Positions 8,186-15,606 of a DNA stretch of 64,000 bases are shown here, piece by piece. Positions within the stretch are counted from its first letter, which is position 1. Each line of letters begins with the position of its first letter. The translations under genes and the position numbers were made by a program. Source of the DNA: Mycolicibacterium wolinskyi (GTDB lineage Bacteria; Actinomycetota; Actinomycetes; Mycobacteriales; Mycobacteriaceae); NCBI RefSeq assembly GCF_002101965.1, contig NZ_LQQA01000030.1, forward strand, positions 496,001 through 560,000, given 5' to 3'. The notes beneath the pieces were generated by a model. The model did no database searches, was not told where the DNA came from, and saw nothing but the letters and a program-made list of their open reading frames with translations.

Positions 8186-9264
8186 GCGGTCGGCCGCCAG
8201 AAACCCTGGAACCCCTGACCCGCGTTCGTGGTCCGGATCGGGGAGAGCTGAACCGGATCGCCTGCCTCGATCATCGTGTTGGCGCTCACGACCATGGCGA
8301 CGTGTCCGTCCCACACCGCCAGGTCACCGGGCCGCAGCGCATCCGCCGACACGGCCGCGCCGATGTCTTGTTCCTGGGCGAGCCGCGGGATGTTCAGACC
8401 TGCTTCGCGATATGCCCATTGGGTCAGCCCGCTGCAGTCCAGCCCGACGCCCGGGGTGGTGCCGCCCCAGTGGTACGGCACGCCCAGCTGCGTGAGGGCG
8501 TGCCGGACGGCGGACGCGGCCACCGAATTCGGGGCCAGCGCGCTGCTGCCGTCGGGTAGCCGGACGGCGACGCCGTCGCCGAACAAACCTGGGTCGCGTA
8601 ACGCGCTGGCGACCTCGCCCGGCGCAGGCAGGGACGAGGCGGGACTTCCGGCGCTGCCACCGGACCAGCCGCTCGACAACATGCCCGGTGACATGCCCGG
8701 CGACGTACCGAGCGAGGTGCCCGGTGCGCCTCCGGAGAACCCGGCGGGGACCGTCGGAGCCGGAGCGCCGGCCGGCATGACGGCGACGGCCTGCCGGTCC
8801 AGCTCGGCCCGGAGTTCGTCGATGACGGCGATGGCCTCCCGTAGTGAGCGCTGGGCCTCGGCCAGCAGTTCCTCGGCGACGCCGGGTTCCTCGAGGTGCG
8901 GTTCCAACTCCGCGGCGCGGTCCTCGAAGCGGTCGACGATGGTCTGCAGCCGGGCACCGGCGGACGACACGGCCCCGCCGGCCTGCTGCGCGCCCGCACT
9001 GAGCGCTTCGGCCCGCTCGGCCAAGGCCGCGATCGTCTCGGTTGTCGTGGTGGCGATGTCGGCGGCCGCGTCGGCCGCCGCGCCCGACCAGCCGGTCCCG
9101 GCTTGGGCCCAGGACCGGCCGGCGGCGGCACCGATGTCGGCCAGTGTGGTGCGTGCGGCATCGAGGGTCGTCACCGGTGTGGCGCCGGCCGGCCACCCGG
9201 GGCCGACGAGGGCGCGAACCTCGTGCAGTGGTGCGGCGAGTGCGCTGACCAGTGCGCTAGGCAC
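8182..9264 (-). CDS. WXG-like/NlpC-P60 peptidoglycan endopeptidase
   Basis: Protein of 360 residues. The N-terminal 150 residues are helical, carry a W-S-G turn (TGWSGAAAD) like WXG100 proteins and lack an ordinary signal peptide. A Gly/Ser/Pro-rich linker near 175-225 follows. The C-terminal NlpC/P60 domain has Cys277 (GLDCSGLTQW) and His321 (WDGHVAMV), with the substrate-groove WGGTTP before the cysteine. Such enzymes cut D-Glu/mDAP bonds in cell-wall peptides. The fusion and the EspC-like gene two bases upstream suggest export by a type VII system. The start is GTG 9264. Part of the gene string led by the ECF sigma gene. Confidence 0.8.
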   Translation of the reverse strand: MPSALVSALAAPLHEVRALVGPGWPAGATPVTTLDAARTTLADIGAAAGRSWAQAGTGWSGAAADAAADIATTTTETIAALAERAEALSAGAQQAGGAVSSAGARLQTIVDRFEDRAAELEPHLEEPGVAEELLAEAQRSLREAIAVIDELRAELDRQAVAVMPAGAPAPTVPAGFSGGAPGTSLGTSPGMSPGMLSSGWSGGSAGSPASSLPAPGEVASALRDPGLFGDGVAVRLPDGSSALAPNSVAASAVRHALTQLGVPYHWGGTTPGVGLDCSGLTQWAYREAGLNIPRLAQEQDIGAAVSADALRPGDLAVWDGHVAMVVSANTMIEAGDPVQLSPIRTTNAGQGFQGFWRPTA

Positions 9265-9266
9265 GG

Positions 9267-9557
9267 TCAGACCTGCGGCAGCAGCCCGGCGGCCCGGTCG
9301 CCCGCCGCATCGAAGGATGCCGCGTTGTGTGCGGCCGTGCGGCTCGCGGCCTGGGTACGTTCACCCAGTGCCGCAACGGCATTGGACTGGTCCGACAGCG
9401 CGGCGGTGAACGCCGTCAGGAATCGGTCGCCGACCGGGCCGAGCGCGTCCGGCGGCGACGGTATCGCCCGCAGGGCCGCGGCGACAGCTGCGAGGTCGGC
9501 CGCGTGGGTGACGTATGCGCGGCCAAGGGTGCGGATGGTGGCGGTGTCGGCGAGCAT
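9267..9557 (-). CDS. EspC-like type VII secretion-associated protein
   Basis: Small helical protein of 96 residues resembling the EspC/DUF2580 group of ESX substrates (TIRTLGRAYVTHAADLAAVA, then a second helix with FDAAGDRAAGLLPQV at the end). It has no signal peptide. I choose ATG 9557 (MLADTATIR); an ATG at 9593 would add 12 residues that do not resemble the family, and neither has a clear ribosome site. It stops two bases before the WXG/NlpC-P60 gene, so the two products are probably a secreted pair. Confidence 0.65.
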   Translation of the reverse strand: MLADTATIRTLGRAYVTHAADLAAVAAALRAIPSPPDALGPVGDRFLTAFTAALSDQSNAVAALGERTQAASRTAAHNAASFDAAGDRAAGLLPQV

Positions 9558-9597
9558 GACGTTATGACGCTCGCCGGCACCGTTCGGTTCCATCGCG

Positions 9598-10014
9598 TCA
9601 GGCGGCTACCCGCAGGTGCTTGCGTTGCTCCAGTTCGTCGTCGTCGACGAAGACGAGCATCGGCTTGCCGGGCGCGCACAGCATCGTGACGGTGAAGCGG
9701 ACCGGGATGTCATCGCGGTTGTTGCCGTCCTGATAGTGGATGGCGTCGCCGCCGGGTTCCCAGAACGCTTCGCCGGCCTTCACTACGCGCGGCGGTTGGC
9801 CTTCGAGCTCGAAGAGCATCTCGCCCTCCAGCACGTACCCGAACGCCGGCCCCGAATGACGGTGGGGTGGGGTGCCGGGATCTCCCGGCGGGAACTCGAC
9901 GACGATCGTCATCGCGTGCGCGCCCTCCGGGACTTGTGGCGGCTGGGCTTCCTGCACGACGGTGAGGGCCGATTGCCAGGCGTCGCTCCACCAGTACTTC
10001 TTGGTGTCTGACAT
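9598..10014 (-). CDS. Cupin-domain protein
   Basis: Single-domain cupin of 138 residues. The metal-site motif is TPPHRHSGPAFGYVLEGEM, with the later motif GEAFWEPGGDAIHYQDG. The start ATG 10014 is preceded by AAAGG and lies 11 bases after the SDR stop, so they are cotranscribed. Cupins near ECF sigma genes sometimes act as zinc sensors (ChrR), but this one has no anti-sigma N-terminal domain, so an enzyme or small-molecule binder is likelier. Specific function unknown. Confidence 0.75.
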   Translation of the reverse strand: MSDTKKYWWSDAWQSALTVVQEAQPPQVPEGAHAMTIVVEFPPGDPGTPPHRHSGPAFGYVLEGEMLFELEGQPPRVVKAGEAFWEPGGDAIHYQDGNNRDDIPVRFTVTMLCAPGKPMLVFVDDDELEQRKHLRVAA

Positions 10015-10025
10015 GGTGTTACCTT

Positions 10026-10748
10026 TCAGATTGCCGCCCCGCCGCCGTCGGCGTGCAGGGTCGAGCCGGTGATGAAGCTGGAGCGTGGCGAGCAGAAGAA
10101 CAACACTGCGTGCGCGATCTCCTCGGGCCGGGCGGTGCGGCCGAGCGGCAGCGCGCGTCCGAGTTCCTCGTTCGTATCGCCCCACTCCGCCTCGACGCCT
10201 TCGGTTTTGGTGGGCCCGGGCGCGACGCTGTTGACCCGCACGCCCTGCGAGCCGAACTCGGCCGCCCAGGTGCGGGTGAGGGATTCGACCGCGGCCTTGG
10301 AAGCGCTGTAGGTCGACGCGCCGGGAACGCCTTTCGACGCGACCATCGACGTGACGTTGACGATGCTGCCGTTCCCGCGCTTGAGCATGGCCGGCACGAG
10401 TGCGGCGACCAGGAAGTAGGTGCCGCGCACGTTCGTGTCGAACGTCCGCTCGAACGACTCGACGTCCTGATCGACCGTGAGCGCGCCGGGGAAGCTGGCG
10501 GCGTTGTTGACCACGATGTCGACGCCATCGCATTCTCGGGCAAGCGCTTTCACCGACTCGATGTCGGACAGGTCCGCCTGCACGAAGTTGACGTTGTCGC
10601 CGAGTTTGGCGGCGGCCGATTCGCCTCGCTGCGCGTCTCGTCCGGTGATGGTCACCGTCGCGCCCTCGCTCGCCAGCAATTCAGCACAGGCCAGGCCGAT
10701 GCCTGCGGTACCTCCGGTGACCAGGGCGCGATATCCGCTGAGTTCCAT
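10026..10748 (-). CDS. Short-chain dehydrogenase/reductase
   Basis: Classical NAD(P)-dependent SDR of 240 residues: nucleotide motif TGGTAGIG near residues 11-18, NNAAS near 81, catalytic Tyr and Lys in STYSASKAAV, and the C-terminal GSTLHADGGG. The ATG at 10748 has AGAGG upstream. It follows the ECF sigma gene by 44 bases and precedes the cupin by 11, suggesting one transcript. Substrate not predictable. Confidence 0.8.
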   Translation of the reverse strand: MELSGYRALVTGGTAGIGLACAELLASEGATVTITGRDAQRGESAAAKLGDNVNFVQADLSDIESVKALARECDGVDIVVNNAASFPGALTVDQDVESFERTFDTNVRGTYFLVAALVPAMLKRGNGSIVNVTSMVASKGVPGASTYSASKAAVESLTRTWAAEFGSQGVRVNSVAPGPTKTEGVEAEWGDTNEELGRALPLGRTARPEEIAHAVLFFCSPRSSFITGSTLHADGGGAAI

Positions 10749-10792
10749 TGATTCCTCTCATTTTCCTCTTGTGATCCCACGAAAGAGCTCGA

Positions 10793-11404
10793 TCAGGCAG
10801 CGCATGCGGCCACGGCCGGCTGTGCCAGCTCGTGGTCGGACAGTGCCGCGCGCAGCCGTTCGCGTCCGCGCGAAATCCGGGACATCACGGTGCCCAGCGG
10901 GATTCCCATGAGCACGGCCGTCTCGGCGTACGTGTAACCCTCGATGTCGGCGTAGTACAGCACCCGCTGGAAACCTTCGGGCAGTGCCTGCAGCGCCACT
11001 CGGATCTGGTGATCACCCAGTACGTCCAGCGCTTCGTCCTCAGCTGAGCGACCGCCGGTGTCGGAGTGGATCGCGCTGCTGGCGATGTCGCTGTCGGTGA
11101 TCTCGTCGACGCAGAAGGTGTCCGGGCGGCGCTGCTTCATCCGGTAGGTACTGATCCACCGGTTGTGCAGAATCCGGAACAGCCACGCCCGCAGGTTGGT
11201 GCCCTGCCGGAATTTCCGGAAGCCCACATAGGCGTTCATGAGCGCGTCCTGCACGAGGTCCTCCGCGTCGACGTCGCTGTGGGTCAGTCGCCGCGCCGTA
11301 CGCAGCAAGACCGGCCGAAACGGCATGGCTTCGCGTTCGAAGCGCGCCGCGAGTTCTGCGTCGGACTCGACGTCCACCGCCGAGACGATTTGTACCGATG
11401 TCAT
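10793..11404 (-). CDS. SigH-type ECF RNA polymerase sigma factor
   Basis: Group IV sigma factor of 203 residues. Region 2 contains DVDAEDLVQDALMNAYVGF and the promoter-melting segment GTNLRAWLFRILHNRWISTY; region 4 contains LQALPEGFQRVLYYADIEGY and GTVMSRISRGRERL. The pattern is that of mycobacterial SigH and its paralogues. Unlike sigH, no anti-sigma gene with an HxxxCxxC motif follows; instead SDR, cupin, EspC-like and NlpC/P60 genes do. The 270 bases upstream (11405-11674) contain no gene and I could not identify a clear GGAA/GTT autoregulatory promoter there. The control mechanism is therefore unknown. Confidence 0.85.
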   Translation of the reverse strand: MTSVQIVSAVDVESDAELAARFEREAMPFRPVLLRTARRLTHSDVDAEDLVQDALMNAYVGFRKFRQGTNLRAWLFRILHNRWISTYRMKQRRPDTFCVDEITDSDIASSAIHSDTGGRSAEDEALDVLGDHQIRVALQALPEGFQRVLYYADIEGYTYAETAVLMGIPLGTVMSRISRGRERLRAALSDHELAQPAVAACAA

Positions 11405-11674
11405 CGAAATCCCCGCTCTTGTCGTGGTGTGGCCATTTCAGATTCGTCCCAGTGGCCCCGTAGCGGACCCTTGAAAGTCCGTGGTCTCCGTGGTCGGGGG
11501 GTGACCACGGGTGGGCAGCCAAGGGCACGGCCGACGCCTCATGTGTCACTCCCGCCTCGCGGGCAGCCACGTGCGGACCGCCGGTGAGGCGCGGCGCCAT
11601 GGCGTGGCCGGCCGGTTGTGGGCGAACACGACGATGCAGTGGGGCGCCGCGAACGGGCGGACCGAGGGGGTGCG

Positions 11675-13405
11675 CTACTCGACCAGCTTCCCGTGTGACG
11701 ACACCTCGCGCATGAGTGCCGAAATACCTTGTGGGATATCGGGTATCGGTTCGTGGGCGAGCTTACCCGGGCCCGACCAGACCAGGTTGACCTGTAGGGA
11801 TTCGTCGATGTCCGGGTAATCCGAGCGGTTGTGGCAGCCCCGGGTCTCGCGGCGTTCCAGCGCCGCCTCGAGCGTCGCACGCGCGGCGAGAATTCCGGAT
11901 CTCAGATCGAATGCATGTGCCAGATCGTGGAACCCGGCGATGTCGGGATGGACGGCCAAGTCGGTCAACTGGCTCTCGACGTCGTCGAGTTTGCGCAGGC
12001 CCGCCCGCAAGCCGGCGTCGTCGCGGACCACACCGGCGTGCTCGGTCATGATGTTGCGCACGGAGCGCTGGAGATAGCGCACGGTCTGCGACCCGCGGCC
12101 GGACAAGGCGGCGTCGATCTCGTCGCGAGCCCTGGATACGGCTGCGGGACTACGCTGTTGCGCCGCAAGCCGCGTCGAGTACGCGGCTGCTGCCCGGCCG
12201 ACGATCCGGCCGTAGACGAGAAGTTCGATGAGCGAGTTGCCACCGAGCCGGTTGGCGCCGTGCAGACCGCTCGCCGCTTCACCGATCGCGTACAGCCCCT
12301 CCACGTCGGTGCTGTGGTCCTCGGCGCGAACCCACACTCCGCCCATCGAGTAGTGGGCGGTCGGCGCGATCTCCATCGGCGTGGTGGTGATGTCGAGCAA
12401 CTGCAGTTCCATGAGCGTCTGGTAGACGCGGGGCAGGCGATGCATGATCTGCGTCCGCGGCAGATGGGAGACATCGAGCCAGACGCCGCCGCGTGGGGTG
12501 CCGCGGCCCTCGCGGATCTCGGTGTAGGCAGCCAGAGCAACCCGGTCGCGGGTCGACAGTTCCATGCGTTCGGGGTCGTAGCGCTCCATGAATCGTTCGC
12601 CGAGGTTGTTGCGCAGGATGCCGCCCTCGCCGCGGGCGGCTTCCGAAACCAGCGTTCCGGCAGCGTCTTCGGGCTCCAGCAGGCCCGACGGGTGGAACTG
12701 GACGAGTTCGGGGTCGCGGATGCGTCCGCCTGCCTGCACCGCCAAGCGGAAGGAATCGCCGGTGTTCTCGTCACGTCGCGACGACGTGTGGCGCCAGATG
12801 CGAGTGTGGCCGCCTGCGGCGAGTATCACGGCGTCGGCATGGATGGTGTACCGCGTGCCGTCGCGCAAGTCGAAGCCGTACGCGCCGAAGACAACGTTGT
12901 CGCGGACGAGGAGTCGCGTGATGTAGACCGAGTCGAGGATCGGCACGGCGAGCTGTTGGGCCCGGTCCACGAGGGTGCGCTGCAGTTCGAGACCCGTGTA
13001 GTCACCGGCGAATGCGGTGCGGCGGAACGTGTGCGCGCCGAAGAAGCGCTGCGAGATCCGGCCGTCCTGTTCGCGCGCGAAAGCCATGCCCCAGCGCTCG
13101 AGATCCGCGATCGACTCCGCGGCATATTCGGTCACGGTCTGCACCGTCACGGGGTCGGCGAGCAGATAGCTCTCGGTGATGGTGTCCGCGGCGTGCTGCT
13201 GCCAGCTGTCCTCGGGGTCGACCGTGGCCAGCGCCGCGTTGATGCCGCCTGCCGCCAGTGTGGTGTGCGCATCGGCCTTGGGCCGCTTGCCGACGGCCAG
13301 CACATCGATTCCTCGCTCGGCCAGTTCGATCGACGCTCGCAGCCCGGACCCGCCGGTACCGATGACGAGCACGGAGGTGGCTATCTGCTGCACGGAATCG
13401 TTCAC
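11675..13405 (-). CDS. SdhA/FrdA-like FAD-dependent oxidoreductase
   Basis: Flavoprotein of 576 residues of the succinate dehydrogenase/fumarate reductase A family. It has the FAD-binding VIGTGGSGLRA near residues 14-24; His47 in AHTTLAAGGINAA, aligned with the covalent-FAD histidine of SdhA; FHPSGL; the active-site region EAARGEGGILRN; and GANRLGGNSLIELLVYGR with the catalytic arginine. No iron-sulfur or cytochrome b subunit is encoded nearby, so it may be a soluble fumarate reductase-like enzyme or use another partner. It starts at GTG 13405. L-aspartate oxidase is a less likely alternative. Confidence 0.75.
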   Translation of the reverse strand: MNDSVQQIATSVLVIGTGGSGLRASIELAERGIDVLAVGKRPKADAHTTLAAGGINAALATVDPEDSWQQHAADTITESYLLADPVTVQTVTEYAAESIADLERWGMAFAREQDGRISQRFFGAHTFRRTAFAGDYTGLELQRTLVDRAQQLAVPILDSVYITRLLVRDNVVFGAYGFDLRDGTRYTIHADAVILAAGGHTRIWRHTSSRRDENTGDSFRLAVQAGGRIRDPELVQFHPSGLLEPEDAAGTLVSEAARGEGGILRNNLGERFMERYDPERMELSTRDRVALAAYTEIREGRGTPRGGVWLDVSHLPRTQIMHRLPRVYQTLMELQLLDITTTPMEIAPTAHYSMGGVWVRAEDHSTDVEGLYAIGEAASGLHGANRLGGNSLIELLVYGRIVGRAAAAYSTRLAAQQRSPAAVSRARDEIDAALSGRGSQTVRYLQRSVRNIMTEHAGVVRDDAGLRAGLRKLDDVESQLTDLAVHPDIAGFHDLAHAFDLRSGILAARATLEAALERRETRGCHNRSDYPDIDESLQVNLVWSGPGKLAHEPIPDIPQGISALMREVSSHGKLVE

Positions 13406-13474
13406 AGTCGGTCAAACGCCGCGCCGCCCGCCTTCACATCCGGATGAACCCGCGACCGCTGCCGGGCGACCGAT

Positions 13475-13480
13475 TAAGGT
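13475..13480 (+). promoter_or_regulatory. -10 box of a leaderless upp transcript
   Basis: TAAGGT ends six bases before the upp ATG at 13487, placing the expected transcription start at or next to the start codon. No ribosome-binding site is present. Confidence 0.5.
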
Positions 13481-13486
13481 CGGCGC

Positions 13487-14110
13487 ATGGATGTACGCGT
13501 CGTCGATCACCCCTTGGCCGCCGCGCGGTTGACCACCCTGCGGGACGAACGCACCGACAACGCGGCGTTCCGGGCGGCGCTGCGGGATCTGACTCTCATG
13601 CTGGTGTACGAGGCCACTCGCGACGCCGCGTGCGAGCAGATCCCGGTGCGTACCCCGCTCGTGGAGACCACCGGTTCCCGGCTGGCCAATCCACCGCTGC
13701 TGGTGCCGGTGCTGCGGGCCGGCCTGGGGATGGTCGATCAGGCGCACGCGCTCATACCCGAGGCGCAGGTCGGTTTCGTCGGCGTCGCCCGGAACGAGGA
13801 AACTCACCAGCCCACACCGTATTTGGCCTCGCTGCCCGACGATCTGAGCAGCCGGTCGGTGTTCGTGCTCGACCCGATGCTGGCCACCGGCGGGTCGATG
13901 GCGCACACCATCGGCCTGCTGCGGGAGCGCAATGCCGTCGACATCACCGCGGTGTGCGTGGTGTGCGCGCCCGAAGGCATTGCCGCGCTTGAGGCCGTCG
14001 CGCCCGACATGCGTCTGATCACCGCGACCGTCGACGAGGGGCTCAACGAGATCGCCTACATCGTTCCCGGTCTCGGTGACGCGGGGGATCGCCAGTTCGG
14101 GCCGCGCTGA
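13487..14110 (+). CDS. upp: Uracil phosphoribosyltransferase
   Basis: Salvage enzyme of 207 residues converting uracil and PRPP to UMP in the cytoplasm. The PRPP loop is DPMLATGGS at residues 129-137, with VPVLRAGLGM near 73-82 and the uracil-binding C-terminal YIVPGLGDAGDR. Full family length. Leaderless start (see 13475-13480). Its last 55 bases overlap the 3' end of the convergent membrane-protein gene. Confidence 0.95.
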   Translation: MDVRVVDHPLAAARLTTLRDERTDNAAFRAALRDLTLMLVYEATRDAACEQIPVRTPLVETTGSRLANPPLLVPVLRAGLGMVDQAHALIPEAQVGFVGVARNEETHQPTPYLASLPDDLSSRSVFVLDPMLATGGSMAHTIGLLRERNAVDITAVCVVCAPEGIAALEAVAPDMRLITATVDEGLNEIAYIVPGLGDAGDRQFGPR

Positions 14111-15594
14111 CGCGCGGTCAGATACGGCCACGACAGGACGAGCGCGACGGCTGTCGAGACCACCAGCACGTAGACCGGCAGCAGGTGGATGAAGTTCGTG
14201 TAGCCGATCGCGTAGTGCACGGCGAGCGCCGGCGCGGTGCCTGCGACGAACCCGGCCAGCAAGGTCCACCACACCCAGCGCTCACCGCGGCGAAACCCCC
14301 ACATCGCGATCAGGGTCACGGCCAGGCCGGAACCGATCAGTGCGCCACCGAAACCGGCACGGTCATGGGCGATGAACGGCACGAGCTGGGGATCGGCGCT
14401 GCGCAACGCGTCCCCATGGGTGTGCATGTACTGCAGATCGGTCGGCACGAACACGTCGCTGAGCCCCACCAGTGAGATGACCAGCCCGGCGACGGCCAGC
14501 CCGCCGCCAACCCCGATGATGATCAGTTGTGCCCACAGGGCGCGGCGGCGCTCCGATTCGGGTCCGTCCGGCAGGGCCCGCCACCGCGGCGGGTACGGCT
14601 TGTTCCACACCGCGGCCAACAGCATGGGGAACAGCACGACCACCACCATGGTGTGCAGGGGATCGACGAAACCGGTTCCGACGAAATAGAACAGCGTGAG
14701 AAAGGCGACCAGGCCGGAGATCAGCATGACGTTGCGGGCCCACACCCGGCCGCGTCGCAGGCCGCCCCAGGACAACCCGACATACAGTGCGCCGAGACCG
14801 ATCATGTTGCCCGCCATGCTGATCCGGTCATGGCGGATGAAATGGACGAGGTTGGCGTTGATACGGCGCAGATCGTCGACACCGAGACCGAGGTAGTCGC
14901 GATCGTAGCCGAGCAGCACCGGACCGGCCGCGATGGCTCCCGCGCCGACGCCTGCGACGATCAAACCGATCCCGGCGAGCATGCCCCACACCCAGGACGG
15001 CCAGCGCACCGGATTGGGCCCGATGCTGCGCAAACCAGGTGGCTCTCCGGTCGGTGTCGACGCTTCGATGACACGGTTGAACCAGCCCGGCCCGCTGTCG
15101 AGCAATACCGACGGTCGCGCCAGCACGACGGCGTCCGGATCGGCCAGGGCGGCCGCGGCGGTGTCGATGTCAGGGTCGGTCAGATAACGGCGGTGCGGTG
15201 GCGTACCGACGATGACCTCGTCGACGTGCGGTGCGACGAGGTCGGCGACGCCGGAGGATTCCGCGTGGGCGACGACGTGACAGCGGCGCCCGGCCGCGGC
15301 GTCGCGCACGGTCCGGACATCGGCGGCCGTCACGGGCGAGATCTCGACGATGCTCGCGCCCTGTACCGGCAGCACGCGGATCGCGTCGCGCGCGACCGAT
15401 GGCGGGACGACCGCGCCGAACCGGCCCGTCCACTCCTCGGGTACCGCTGGATGATCGAACACCCGCGGGATCCAGCGATGCCCGCCTGCGGCGACCAGCG
15501 TGGCCAGAAAACGCAACGCCCACCGCCGGGTGCGTTGTTCGCCGAGCACCGCAGCCGCGACCGGGCGCAACGGCTGGTATGTCCAGTCGGGCAT
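14056..15594 (-). CDS. Hypothetical multi-pass membrane protein
   Basis: Protein of 512 residues I do not recognise. Residues 1-190 look soluble and alternate strand and helix (DVRTVRDAAAGRRCHVVAHA, then HVDEVIVGTPPHRRYL), recalling a TIM-barrel fragment. From about residue 205 there are roughly eight membrane segments with two related units: the phrases LVHFIRHDRISMAGNMIGLGALYVG and LVPFIAHDRAGFGGALIGSG are internal duplicates, first words aside. Start ATG 15594 and stop TAG 14056; the end overlaps upp tail to tail. It lies 12 bases after pmmB and may be cotranscribed with it. Confidence 0.65.
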   Translation of the reverse strand: MPDWTYQPLRPVAAAVLGEQRTRRWALRFLATLVAAGGHRWIPRVFDHPAVPEEWTGRFGAVVPPSVARDAIRVLPVQGASIVEISPVTAADVRTVRDAAAGRRCHVVAHAESSGVADLVAPHVDEVIVGTPPHRRYLTDPDIDTAAAALADPDAVVLARPSVLLDSGPGWFNRVIEASTPTGEPPGLRSIGPNPVRWPSWVWGMLAGIGLIVAGVGAGAIAAGPVLLGYDRDYLGLGVDDLRRINANLVHFIRHDRISMAGNMIGLGALYVGLSWGGLRRGRVWARNVMLISGLVAFLTLFYFVGTGFVDPLHTMVVVVLFPMLLAAVWNKPYPPRWRALPDGPESERRRALWAQLIIIGVGGGLAVAGLVISLVGLSDVFVPTDLQYMHTHGDALRSADPQLVPFIAHDRAGFGGALIGSGLAVTLIAMWGFRRGERWVWWTLLAGFVAGTAPALAVHYAIGYTNFIHLLPVYVLVVSTAVALVLSWPYLTARQRGPNWRSPASPRPGTM

Positions 15595-15606
15595 CGACGG
15601 TCTCGG

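Noticed and set aside
11405..11674. Autoregulatory SigH-type promoter upstream of the ECF sigma gene
   Set aside because: I looked for GGAA plus GTT at the usual spacing on the minus strand and found no convincing pair.
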